Shown in pieces: positions 8,464 to 16,360 of a DNA stretch of 64,000 nucleotides (within the stretch, counting starts at the first letter, position 1; every line of letters starts with the position of its first letter). Position numbers and translations under genes: made by a program. Origin of the DNA: Pseudomonadota bacterium (GTDB taxonomy: Bacteria; Pseudomonadota; Gammaproteobacteria; Burkholderiales; SG8-39); NCBI GenBank assembly GCA_947455195.1, contig CANGMI010000002.1:383549-447548 (forward strand), in the 5' to 3' direction. The notes under the pieces were generated by a model. The model saw only the letters and a list, made by a program, of their open reading frames with translations, searched no databases and was not told the origin of the DNA.

Positions 8464-10178
8464 TGTCGAATCAGCCCGTGATGGCTCATGTGAACGCCGA
8501 TACCGTCTACGGCGCGCTGGTGGTGGCTGGTGCGCGTTACCCGGAGCAGGTCTTTCTCCACGTGCCGGCCTCGGCCTGCCGTGCCTGGCATGGCGCCGCG
8601 GGCAGGGCAGGGACCGACGGGGCGTTCAAGGCCTGGGAGATCACCTACCGCGACACGCTCGCTGCCGTCGATGCGCTTGCAGCCCGCTATCGGGCCTGCG
8701 GGTACGGCCCGGGGCATCGGGTTGCGGTGCTGCTCGAGAACAGACCGCAGTTTTTCCTTCACTACCTCGCCCTCAACGCGCTGGGCGTGAGCCTGGTGCC
8801 GTTGAATCCCGATTATCGTGCTGCCGAACTCGCGTATGTGCTCGAGCATAGCGAGTCGGTGCTCGCCGTCGTGCTGCCCGGGCGCGGCGACGTGCTGAAG
8901 TCACTGGGTATCGCGGACCTTGCCGTGCTCGAAGTCGAGGGTGACCTGGAGCAGGGCGCACGGGTGGTCGAGATCGCACGCGGATTCACGCCGCCGCAAC
9001 CCGGACGTCCCTTCGCGGTGTCACAGGCACCAGACCGTCACACCGAGTGTGCCCTGCTCTACACCTCGGGCACGACCGGCAAGCCCAAGGGCTGCGTCAT
9101 CGACAACGATTACTGCCTGCGCATGGGTGTTCATTACCTCACCGAGGGCGGCTTGTGTACGGTGCACGAGGCGGCCGATCGTCTGATCACGCCGCTGCCG
9201 CTCTTTCACATGAATGCGCTGGTGGCATCCGCCATGGCGATGATGATGAGTGGCGGTTGCGTCGTGCAACTCGATCGCTTCCACCCGCGTACCTGGTGGG
9301 CCGATGTGGCGGCCAGTGGGGCCACCATCATTCACTATCTGGGCGTGATGCCGGCCATTCTGCTCGCCTTGCCTCCGGGTGAGGCCGACCGCGCACATCG
9401 GGTACGGTTCGGGTTCGGCGCCAATGCCAATCCGTCAGATCATCAGGCCTTCGAGGATCGATTCGGTTTTCCCCTGGTCGAGGCGTGGTCGATGACCGAG
9501 ACGGCGAGTGGAGGTGCGATCACCGCCAGTCGCGAGCCCCGGCATGTCGGCACGCGATGCATCGGGTGGCCACGCGAGGGCCTCGAGTGGCGGCTGGTCG
9601 ACGCCGAGGGCGTGGCGGTGCCCGCCGGAGAGCCCGGTGAACTTCTGGTGCGGCGTGCGGGCGCCGACCCGCGCGCCGGTTTCTTTCGCGGCTACCTCAA
9701 GGATGATGCGGCAACGGCACAGGCCTGGCGTGACGGCTGGTTCCATACGGGCGATGTGGTGCGTGTCGGCTCTGACGGGCAGATCCACTTCGTCGATCGG
9801 CGCAAGAACATCATCCGACGGGCGGGCGAGAACATCGCGGCGCTCGAGGTCGAGGCCGTTCTCGCGGGGCACCCCGCTGTTCGTCAGGTGGCCGTGATCG
9901 CAGCGCCCGACCCGTTGCGAGACGAGGAAGTGATGGCCTGCGTGATCGCTGCCGATGGAGCACCGACCGATCGCGCCGCAGCACTGTCGGTGCAGGCCTG
10001 GTGCCTCGAACGGTTGGCCTACTTCAAGGCTCCCGGCTGGGTCTCGTTTGTCGATACGCTGCCGACCACCGCAACCAACAAGGTGCAGAAGGGGGAGTTG
10101 GCGGCACTCGCTGCCGGGCTCTGCTCGGCACCGGGCAGCCACGATCTGCGCGACTCCAAGCGGCGAACCCATGGCTGA
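8460..10178 (+). CDS. AMP-dependent acyl-CoA synthetase (catabolic cluster)
   Basis: An adenylate-forming ligase that activates a carboxylic acid to its CoA thioester via an acyl-AMP. The 572 residues contain the P-loop-like YTSGTTGKPKG, a WSMTET box, the hinge region HTGDVVR...FVDRRKNIIRRAGENIA and a C-terminal catalytic Lys in TTATNKVQKGEL. Tandem ATG codons at 8460 and 8463 are both possible. The closest remembered relatives act on medium-length or carnitine-like acids (CaiC-like), but the substrate is not readable. It lies between the Rieske oxygenase and the thiolase-like gene, so it probably activates a pathway acid before thiolytic or aldol cleavage. Confidence 0.92.
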   Translation: MMSNQPVMAHVNADTVYGALVVAGARYPEQVFLHVPASACRAWHGAAGRAGTDGAFKAWEITYRDTLAAVDALAARYRACGYGPGHRVAVLLENRPQFFLHYLALNALGVSLVPLNPDYRAAELAYVLEHSESVLAVVLPGRGDVLKSLGIADLAVLEVEGDLEQGARVVEIARGFTPPQPGRPFAVSQAPDRHTECALLYTSGTTGKPKGCVIDNDYCLRMGVHYLTEGGLCTVHEAADRLITPLPLFHMNALVASAMAMMMSGGCVVQLDRFHPRTWWADVAASGATIIHYLGVMPAILLALPPGEADRAHRVRFGFGANANPSDHQAFEDRFGFPLVEAWSMTETASGGAITASREPRHVGTRCIGWPREGLEWRLVDAEGVAVPAGEPGELLVRRAGADPRAGFFRGYLKDDAATAQAWRDGWFHTGDVVRVGSDGQIHFVDRRKNIIRRAGENIAALEVEAVLAGHPAVRQVAVIAAPDPLRDEEVMACVIAADGAPTDRAAALSVQAWCLERLAYFKAPGWVSFVDTLPTTATNKVQKGELAALAAGLCSAPGSHDLRDSKRRTHG

Positions 10179-11355
10179 CGCGGCAGGAGGGCGCCCTCGA
10201 TTCGATTATCAGGGCGTGGTGGCCGTGGCGCCGGTGACGATTCCGTACGTACGCTATTCGATCCGGACGGCGCACTGGTTTCTTGCGCGCGCGCTGGGGC
10301 AGTTGCTGCAGGTCAGCGGGCTCGGGAAGTCGGCCATCGACGGTCTCTGCGTCTCGAGTTTCACGCTGGCGCCCGATACGGCCATCGGGCTCACCCAGCA
10401 TCTCGGGGTATCCCCGCGCTGGCTCGACCACATTCCGCTGGGAGGCGCTTGCGGGGTGGTCGCGCTGCGCCGCGCCGCGCGAGCTGTTCAATCGGGGGAT
10501 GCGGACATCGTGGCCTGTCTGGCCGGTGACACCAACCATGTCGACTCGTTTCGACTCACCCTCTCCAATTTCAGCAGTTTTGCCCGCGATGCCGTCTATC
10601 CCTACGGCGCGGGAGGACCCAATGCGAGTTTTGCCTTTCTGACCGCAAACTACATGCGTGAATACGGCGTGGAGCGCGCCGACTTCGGCAAGTTGTGCGT
10701 GGCGCAGCGGGAGAACGCGCTTCGCTTCGAGCATGCGCTCTTCAGGAAGCCACTCACGCTCGATGAGTATCTCGATGCCCGACCGATTGCAGACCCGCTG
10801 CGGCTCTTCGACTGCGTGATGCCCTGTGCCGGCGCCGACGCCTTCCTGGTGATGTCGGCCGAGCGTGCTCGCTCGCTCGGGCTTCCCGCAGTGCGTATCC
10901 TCTCCACGATCGAGCGTCACAATGGCTTTGCCGACGATCCGATCCAGGCACGGGGTGGTTGGGCCATCGACCGCGATGATCTCTATGACCAGGCCGGGGT
11001 GGGCCCGCGCGACATCGATTCGCTGCAGGTCTACGACGACTATCCGGTGATATCCCTCATGCAGATCGAGGATCTGGGGTTTTGCGAGAAGGGTGCAGGC
11101 GCGCGCTTCGTGCGCGAGAACAGCTTCACCTGGAATGGAACCTTTCCGCTGAACACCTCGGGCGGACAACTCTCGGCCGGACAGGCGGGTGCATCCGGGG
11201 GGTATCTGGGGGTGGTGGAAGCGATGCGCCAGTTGACCGGTGTGGCGGGCGACCGGCAAGTGAAGGCAGCCCGCACCGGCATGGTGAGCGGTTTTGGCAT
11301 GATCAACTACGATCGCGGTCTGGCTTCGGCTGCTGCGATCCTTGCGGCAGCCTGA
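10171..11355 (+). CDS. Thiolase-superfamily protein (SCP2/Ltp-type)
   Basis: A 394-residue thiolase-fold protein of the lipid-transfer/SCP2 type that commonly pairs with DUF35 proteins. A Cys sits in the nucleophile region (Cys94 in GGACGVV). The C-terminal NTSGGQLSAGQAGASGG (from Asn328) aligns with the thiolase N-x-x-GG...GHP-x-G-x-SG block, but the His of GHP is replaced by Gln338-Ala. The start ATG at 10171 overlaps the ligase stop by 8 bp. The partner, a DUF35-containing fusion, begins 5 bp after its stop. Likely roles are thiolytic or retro-aldol cleavage of a CoA ester, by analogy with Ltp2-DUF35 complexes of steroid side-chain degradation; this is inference. Confidence 0.88.
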   Translation: MADAAGGRPRFDYQGVVAVAPVTIPYVRYSIRTAHWFLARALGQLLQVSGLGKSAIDGLCVSSFTLAPDTAIGLTQHLGVSPRWLDHIPLGGACGVVALRRAARAVQSGDADIVACLAGDTNHVDSFRLTLSNFSSFARDAVYPYGAGGPNASFAFLTANYMREYGVERADFGKLCVAQRENALRFEHALFRKPLTLDEYLDARPIADPLRLFDCVMPCAGADAFLVMSAERARSLGLPAVRILSTIERHNGFADDPIQARGGWAIDRDDLYDQAGVGPRDIDSLQVYDDYPVISLMQIEDLGFCEKGAGARFVRENSFTWNGTFPLNTSGGQLSAGQAGASGGYLGVVEAMRQLTGVAGDRQVKAARTGMVSGFGMINYDRGLASAAAILAAA

Positions 11356-11360
11356 AGGTC

Positions 11361-12605
11361 ATGACGCGCGAACTCGTCCGGCCCCGGCGCAAGAACCCGG
11401 TTCTGCGCACCCGATTGCCTACGCTGCCCCCGGGCGGGCGCAGTCGTGTCGCCCTCGGGCTCACCGCTGCCGCCGCACTGGGCCGCTTCGAGTTGCAGCG
11501 GTGCCGTGACTGTCAGGCGGTCCAGTACCCGCCGGTGGAGGCCTGTTCACGTTGTCTGTCGGTGCGCTTGCGGTGGGAGTCGCAGTCGGGCGAGGGTCTG
11601 CTCCTGGCGCGTACCGAACTGGCGCATTCCAACGATCTTTTCTTTCGCGAGCGGTTGCCCTGGCAACTGGGCATGGTGCGGCTCGACTGTGGTCCGACGG
11701 TGGTCGTGCATCTTCATGGCGATTGTGCCGAGGCGCCGACGCGAGTGCGGGTCGATGCCCGACTCGATCGGTCGGGCCAGGCTGTCCTCTTCGCATTTCC
11801 CGCCACGGAGACCCCGAACATGGCAGACGATCCCCAGTTGCGCGAGTTCACCTGCGATCCGCGGTTTCGCAAGGTACTGGTTACCGACGGTCGCACCCCG
11901 CTGGGTCAGGCCATCGCCGAGAGTCTGGTGAAGGCTGGTGCCGACCTGGTCTGGGTCGGCCAGGCCGAACCCTGGAAGCAGTTTCCCGGGCTCGATGCCT
12001 TGCGTGCCATGCCCCAGGTGAGCATCGTGCCGCTCGATCTCACCGACTCCGCTTCCGTGCGAGAACTGGCGGCTGAAATCGGCGGGCGTGTCGACATCGT
12101 TGTCAACAATGCCGAAGTACACCGCACCCACGGCATCTCCGATCGGCAGGGCATCGAGACGGCCCGCCTCGAGATGGACGTCAATTACTTCGGCCTGCTG
12201 CGTCTGGCCCAGTCGTTCGGGCCGGCATTGCGCGCGCGAGCGGCCGACGGTCCGCTCGGGGCGGTCGCATGGGTCAACCTGCTGTCGATCTACGCGCTCT
12301 CCAACTTCCCGCCCCACGGCACCTTCTCGGCCTCGAAGGCGGCGGCGTTGTCGCTGTCGCAATGCCTGCGTGCCGAAATGCGCCCGGCAGGTGTTCGCGT
12401 CGTGAATCTCTTTCCGGGGCCGATCGACGATGAATGGAATCAGACCGTCCTGCCACCCAAGGTGTCGCCGGCCGTCCTGGCGCGGGCATTGACGGCGGCC
12501 CTCAAGTCCGGCGTCGAGGATGTCTTTCCAGGCGATGTTGCCCAGGAGTGGCTCGAGCGCTGGCGTGACAACCCCAAGGCGCTCGAGCGCGAACTGGCAG
12601 GCTGA
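11361..12605 (+). CDS. Fusion protein: DUF35 zinc ribbon/OB-fold plus SDR domain
   Basis: Two domains in 414 residues. The N-terminal part (about 30-150) is a DUF35 acyl-CoA-associated module with a rubredoxin-like zinc ribbon, Cys48-x2-Cys51 and Cys62-x2-Cys65, then an OB-fold. The C-terminal part (about 170-400) is a short-chain dehydrogenase fold: a degenerate nucleotide loop TDGRTPLG, NNAE in place of NNAG, Ser309 and Lys326 in catalytic position, but Phe322 where the catalytic Tyr should be. DUF35 proteins form complexes with thiolase-like partners, here the gene just upstream. The SDR half may be inactive or use altered chemistry. Start ATG 11361 lies 5 bp after the thiolase stop. Confidence 0.85.
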   Translation: MTRELVRPRRKNPVLRTRLPTLPPGGRSRVALGLTAAAALGRFELQRCRDCQAVQYPPVEACSRCLSVRLRWESQSGEGLLLARTELAHSNDLFFRERLPWQLGMVRLDCGPTVVVHLHGDCAEAPTRVRVDARLDRSGQAVLFAFPATETPNMADDPQLREFTCDPRFRKVLVTDGRTPLGQAIAESLVKAGADLVWVGQAEPWKQFPGLDALRAMPQVSIVPLDLTDSASVRELAAEIGGRVDIVVNNAEVHRTHGISDRQGIETARLEMDVNYFGLLRLAQSFGPALRARAADGPLGAVAWVNLLSIYALSNFPPHGTFSASKAAALSLSQCLRAEMRPAGVRVVNLFPGPIDDEWNQTVLPPKVSPAVLARALTAALKSGVEDVFPGDVAQEWLERWRDNPKALERELAG

Positions 12606-12629
12606 GCGCAAGACCGCGCGGAGACCCCC

Positions 12630-13493
12630 ATGCATGATGCGGTATTCACTGAAGGCAGCACGCCGGCCACCGCTGCCGGTGGCGCCAACCTGTTGTTGCA
12701 GCTTGCAGGCGAACTGGCCACCGGGCGCATCCGGGTCGTTGATCTCACCCAGACACTCGCACCGGAATTTCCACAGATTTCATTGCCCCCGGAAATGGGG
12801 CAGTGCTGGCCGTTTCGCATCGAGGAGGTGTCCCGCTACGACGAGCGCGGCCCGGGCTGGTACTGGAACAATTTCTCGTGTGGCGAGCACACCGGGACGC
12901 ACTTCGATGCCCCCATTCACTGGGTGTCGGGGCGCGACTTGCCGCGCAACGCAACCGATACCATACCGCCGGAAGACCTGATCGGTCTTGCCTGCGTGAT
13001 CGATTGCTCGGCCGAGGCGGCGGCCGATGCCGACTTTCTGCTCACCCGTGCCTTCATCGAGTCATGGGAATCGGTCCACGGACGCATCCCGCCGCGCGCC
13101 TGGGTGTTGATGCGCACCGACTGGTCAAAGCGCACCGATCCTGTGGCCTACCAGAACTACGACGAGACCGGGCAGCACACCCCGGGGCCCGATGCCGAGG
13201 CGGTACGGTTCCTCGTGGAGGAACGCCAGGTGATCGGTTTCGGATCGGAGTCGATCGGCACCGATGCCGGGCAGGCCCAGTACCAGCGCCCGCCCTTTCC
13301 CTGCCACTACTACATGCATGGCGCTGGTCGTTACGGATTGCAGTGTCTGGCCAATCTCGATCAGCTTCCGCCAACGGGCGCCATGCTCATCTGCCCACCC
13401 TTGAAGATTCGCGACGGCAGCGGCAGTCCGCTGCGCGTGCTGGCGCTGGTGCCCTCGGGGGTCAGTCCGACCGCAGGTTGTTCCGCCGGATGA
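12630..13493 (+). CDS. Cyclase-family metal-dependent hydrolase
   Basis: A member of the cyclase/kynurenine formamidase-like family (PF04199), which includes arylformamidases and isatin hydrolase. The metal-binding signature H-x-GTH-x-D-x-P-x-H is intact as EHTGTHFDAPIHW, and a later SESIGTDAG stretch matches the family. Length 287 residues. It is the last gene of the plus-strand run that starts with the Rieske oxygenase, 24 bp after the DUF35-SDR gene. A hydrolytic ring-opening or amide-cleaving role fits the cluster, but the substrate is unknown. Its 3' end overlaps the convergent Bug-type gene by 32 bp. Confidence 0.9.
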   Translation: MHDAVFTEGSTPATAAGGANLLLQLAGELATGRIRVVDLTQTLAPEFPQISLPPEMGQCWPFRIEEVSRYDERGPGWYWNNFSCGEHTGTHFDAPIHWVSGRDLPRNATDTIPPEDLIGLACVIDCSAEAAADADFLLTRAFIESWESVHGRIPPRAWVLMRTDWSKRTDPVAYQNYDETGQHTPGPDAEAVRFLVEERQVIGFGSESIGTDAGQAQYQRPPFPCHYYMHGAGRYGLQCLANLDQLPPTGAMLICPPLKIRDGSGSPLRVLALVPSGVSPTAGCSAG

Positions 13494-14439
13494 TCTCGCC
13501 CCAGCGCTCGAAGTCGCGTTGCACGATCGTGTCGAATTCGTTGCCCGAAATGCCCGAGGGCTCGACGCCCAGTTGACGAAACCGGTCGGCCACGGCCGGA
13601 TTGCGCAGCACCTCACGCAGGTCGCGCGCGATCCGATCGAGGACAGGGCGTGGTGTCGCGCGCGGCGCGAAGATGCCGTGCCAGGAGGCGATGCCAAGCC
13701 CCGGGTAGAGGCTGTCGAAGGGTACGGCACCCGGGTATTGTTCGAGGGTTCGGCCGCCGGTAACCATCAGGGCACGGACTTTCGCGCTCTGCACCAGCGG
13801 TGTGGTCGATACGGTCACGTCGAGCATGGCTTGTACTTCGCCCGCAAGCACGGCTTGCAGCGCCGTTGCCGAACCCTTGTAGGGCACGTGGGTCAGTTCG
13901 ATGCCGGCGGCCGACTTCAGGAGTTCCATGTAGAGATGCTGGCCCGAGCCGTTGCCGGCGCTCGAATAGTTGAGCCGCCCCGGATTGCGTCGTGCGTAGT
14001 CGATGAGGTCGCCGACGCTCGAGAAGCGGGTGCCCGGACTCGCGATGAGAGCGTAGGTGAGCAGCGTGGTCTGGGTGATGCCGACCAGGTCACGCAGCAC
14101 GTCGTAGGGCACCTTCTGCATCTGGGGCAGGGTCACGAGCGGCGTCGAACTGATGATGAGCAGTGTGTAGCCATCGGGCACGCTGCGCGCAACGAACTCC
14201 GGGCCGGTCGTGCTGCCCGGTTTGTTGTCGACGATGATGGGTTGCTTCCAGAGTTCGCTCAGGTGCTGTGCGATCAGCCGGCCCGAGATGTCGATCGAAC
14301 CGCCGGGCGGGAAGGGAACAACCAGACGCACCGGTTTGGTCGGGAAATCGGTGCCCTGGGCAGGCGCCCGCATCGGTGCGCAAACGCTGCAGGCGGCCAG
14401 CACGCAGGTTGCAACGAGCATTTTGAACCGGGTTTTCAT
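13462..14439 (-). CDS. Bug-type tripartite tricarboxylate transporter substrate-binding protein
   Basis: A periplasmic binding protein of the TctC/Bug family, greatly expanded in Burkholderiales and usually orphan. About 325 residues: signal peptide ending near APAQG, then KPVRLVVPFPPGGSIDISGR, the hallmark N-terminal loop, and VPYKGSATALQAVLAGEVQAM in the second lobe. The start MKTRFKML (ATG 14439) has an AGGA 5 bp upstream; two ATG codons a few residues earlier are alternatives. No TctA/TctB membrane genes are adjacent. It is convergent with and overlaps the cyclase gene, which suggests it may bind a substrate or product of the catabolic cluster (inference). Confidence 0.93.
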   Translation of the reverse strand: MKTRFKMLVATCVLAACSVCAPMRAPAQGTDFPTKPVRLVVPFPPGGSIDISGRLIAQHLSELWKQPIIVDNKPGSTTGPEFVARSVPDGYTLLIISSTPLVTLPQMQKVPYDVLRDLVGITQTTLLTYALIASPGTRFSSVGDLIDYARRNPGRLNYSSAGNGSGQHLYMELLKSAAGIELTHVPYKGSATALQAVLAGEVQAMLDVTVSTTPLVQSAKVRALMVTGGRTLEQYPGAVPFDSLYPGLGIASWHGIFAPRATPRPVLDRIARDLREVLRNPAVADRFRQLGVEPSGISGNEFDTIVQRDFERWGEIIRRNNLRSD

Positions 14440-14585
14440 CGACATCCTCATCCAGGCGTTCGTGCCGGCGTCGAGGATCGCTCCGATCGGGTGGGCCGTC
14501 AAACGTGTCTCCTGTCCGAGTGACCGACGCCGGGGGCCCTCGCTGCTCCGGTCTGCCGCGGTGGAAATATCTGGACACGCACACT

Positions 14586-14613
14586 TTGCAGATGATGAAC
14601 GCGGGGCGACAAT
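14586..14613 (+). promoter_or_regulatory. Candidate promoter for the small secreted protein
   Basis: TTGCAG at 14586-14591 and GACAAT at 14608-14613 are separated by 16 bp, a fair sigma-70-like pair. Transcription would start near 14620, about 15 bp before the GTG at 14635. Motif match only. Confidence 0.4.
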
Positions 14614-14634
14614 CTGCGGGTACCCTCTTGCCTT

Positions 14635-15132
14635 GTGTTGGGTTACGGCCGACCTCGCGTGATGCCCCGTGCCTCCTTTCCTGCCGAACGAGCGGACTCG
14701 CGGTCCGGTGCGCCCCTGCAAAAGCGACGGGGTGCACTCGGGGCTGCCTGCTTGATGGTGCTGACGATCGGCAGCGGGTCGCTCAATCCTGCGGGTGCAC
14801 AATCGGCCATGACAGCGGCCGGTGCGCCGCCGCTCTCGGCAGGATCGGTGCCTCCGCCGACCTTTGCACCCGCACCCCCTCCCGTCTCGCTGCCGGTGCC
14901 CGCCTCCCTGACGCCTTCCGTCCCGACCGGTACCGTGCCAGCGCGGGCCGATGCCGCTGCAACGTTCGATCCACCCATGCGGGATCCAGCGACGCCGGGC
15001 GGCGACAAGCCGCATCGGCGAGGTGCTGGCGGGCGCGATAGACTCTCGCCCGATGAGCGGCATCGCCTGCGCGAGCAGATCAGGGAGCACGGGCGCAACC
15101 TCTACCGCTCGACGAATGCCGAGGGTCGTTGA
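14635..15132 (+). CDS. Small secreted protein, Pro-rich, with SPDER...YR tail motif
   Basis: Function unknown. The 165 residues begin at GTG 14635 or ATG 14662. A hydrophobic segment GALGAACLMVLTIGSG followed by AGAQS reads as a signal peptide with cleavage after AQ. The middle is rich in Pro, Ala and Val with low complexity. The C-terminus, LSPDERHRLREQIREHGRNLYR, resembles a tail common in small periplasmic proteins of betaproteobacteria. It is divergent from the Bug gene and 18 bp before the CoA-transferase gene. The conserved tail supports a real gene; no role can be assigned. Confidence 0.65.
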   Translation: MLGYGRPRVMPRASFPAERADSRSGAPLQKRRGALGAACLMVLTIGSGSLNPAGAQSAMTAAGAPPLSAGSVPPPTFAPAPPPVSLPVPASLTPSVPTGTVPARADAAATFDPPMRDPATPGGDKPHRRGAGGRDRLSPDERHRLREQIREHGRNLYRSTNAEGR

Positions 15133-15150
15133 GCCCGAATTGCCCCTTGA

Positions 15151-16290
15151 ATGAACGGACCTGCCCGCATGAGAAAGCCGCTTGAAGGACTGCTTGTCGT
15201 TGCACTCGAGCAGGCCGTTGCCGCGCCGCTATGCTCGTGTCGAATGGCCGATGCCGGGGCACGCGTGATCAAGATCGAACGACCGGAAGGCGATTTCGCC
15301 CGCGGTTACGATCGGCTCGCAGGCGGTGAGTCATCGTATTTCGTCTGGCTCAATCGGGGCAAGGAGTCGGTGGTGCTCGATCTGCGTCAGGTCGAGGCAT
15401 GCGAGACGCTGCACCGCATGATCGCCCGTGCCGACGTGTTCGTCGAGAACCTTGCGCCGGGAGCTGCCCAGAGACTCGGTTTCGGACACGCTCGCCTGCG
15501 AGCCGGCAATCGGCGTCTGGTGACCGTGAGCATTGCCGGATTTGCCCCGGGCGCAGGCCGTGAACGCAAGATGTACGACCTGCTGGTGCAGGGCGAGACA
15601 GGCCTTGCCGAAATCACCGGGACGCCCGAAGGAGCGGGGCGGGTCGGCATCTCGATGTCCGACCTGGCCTGCGGACTCAATGCCTACGCGGCCGTGCTCG
15701 AAGCGCTTTCGCTGCGAGAGCGCAGTGGCGAGGGCACCCATATCGAGGTGTCGCTCTTTGATGCCACGGCCGAATGGATGACGGTGCCGCTGTTGCAGCA
15801 CGAAGGGGGCCGTACGCCGCAGCGGGTCGGCGTTGGGCACCCGACGATCGCGCCTTATGGCGCGTTTGGAACAGCCGATGGCCGGCGAATCATCATCAGC
15901 ATCCAGAACGAGCGCGAATGGCAGTCGTTCTGCACCCATGTTCTGGGCGATGCGTCCCTTGCCGCCGATGAGCGTCTGTCGAGCAATGTGGCCCGGGTCG
16001 GCAACCGAGGGTTGGTCGATGGTCTGGTGTCCGAGCGGTTTGCAGCCCTGGCGAGTGATGCGCTCGTGGCGCTACTCGAACGTGCGAGCATCGCCTGGGG
16101 CTTTCTCAACACGATGGCCGAGTTCGCGCAGCACCCCTCCTTGTCGCGCGTGAGCGTCGCCACGCCATCGGGTGAGGTCGCCATGCCGGCGCCTGCTGCG
16201 CGATTCGAAGCGGGTACGCCCGTGCTGGGGCCGGTGCCTGCGCTTGGCGAACACACGTCCCGGGTGCTGGCCGAGTTCAGCGCGGGCTGA
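15151..16290 (+). CDS. CaiB/BaiF family (class III) CoA-transferase
   Basis: A class III CoA-transferase that moves CoA between carboxylic acids through an aspartyl intermediate. In 379 residues it shows the N-terminal LLVVALEQAVAAPLCSCRMADAGARVIKIERPEGDFAR block and DVFVENLAPGAAQRLG, and the catalytic Asp region in MYDLLVQGETGLAEITG. A later ATG at 15169 (MRKPLEG) is an equally likely start, because neither has a strong Shine-Dalgarno sequence. The pathway substrate is unknown; its location suggests CoA activation of an acid made or imported by the surrounding genes. Confidence 0.92.
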   Translation: MNGPARMRKPLEGLLVVALEQAVAAPLCSCRMADAGARVIKIERPEGDFARGYDRLAGGESSYFVWLNRGKESVVLDLRQVEACETLHRMIARADVFVENLAPGAAQRLGFGHARLRAGNRRLVTVSIAGFAPGAGRERKMYDLLVQGETGLAEITGTPEGAGRVGISMSDLACGLNAYAAVLEALSLRERSGEGTHIEVSLFDATAEWMTVPLLQHEGGRTPQRVGVGHPTIAPYGAFGTADGRRIIISIQNEREWQSFCTHVLGDASLAADERLSSNVARVGNRGLVDGLVSERFAALASDALVALLERASIAWGFLNTMAEFAQHPSLSRVSVATPSGEVAMPAPAARFEAGTPVLGPVPALGEHTSRVLAEFSAG

Positions 16291-16305
16291 TCTCGAGTTG
16301 CCCTC

Positions 16306-16339
16306 GCGCCGACCGGGCCTCGCAAGGGCCCGGTCGCGC
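16306..16339. terminator. Strong hairpin between convergent genes, likely bidirectional terminator
   Basis: GACCGGGCC (16311-16319) and GGCCCGGTC (16327-16335) form a 9-bp GC-rich stem with a 7-base loop, extended on the outside by C-G and, after a bulge, three more pairs. It lies between the CoA-transferase stop (16290) and the end of the convergent solute-binding gene (16361). A second small CTGC/GCAG hairpin follows at 16343-16354. There is no T tract, so termination efficiency is uncertain. Confidence 0.5.
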
Positions 16340-16360
16340 CGGCTGCCCCGGCAGACCGAG

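Noticed and set aside
14440-15090. N-terminal extension of the Bug-type gene
   Set aside because: A normal signal peptide with a Shine-Dalgarno sequence begins at 14439; the extension is antisense to the small secreted gene.
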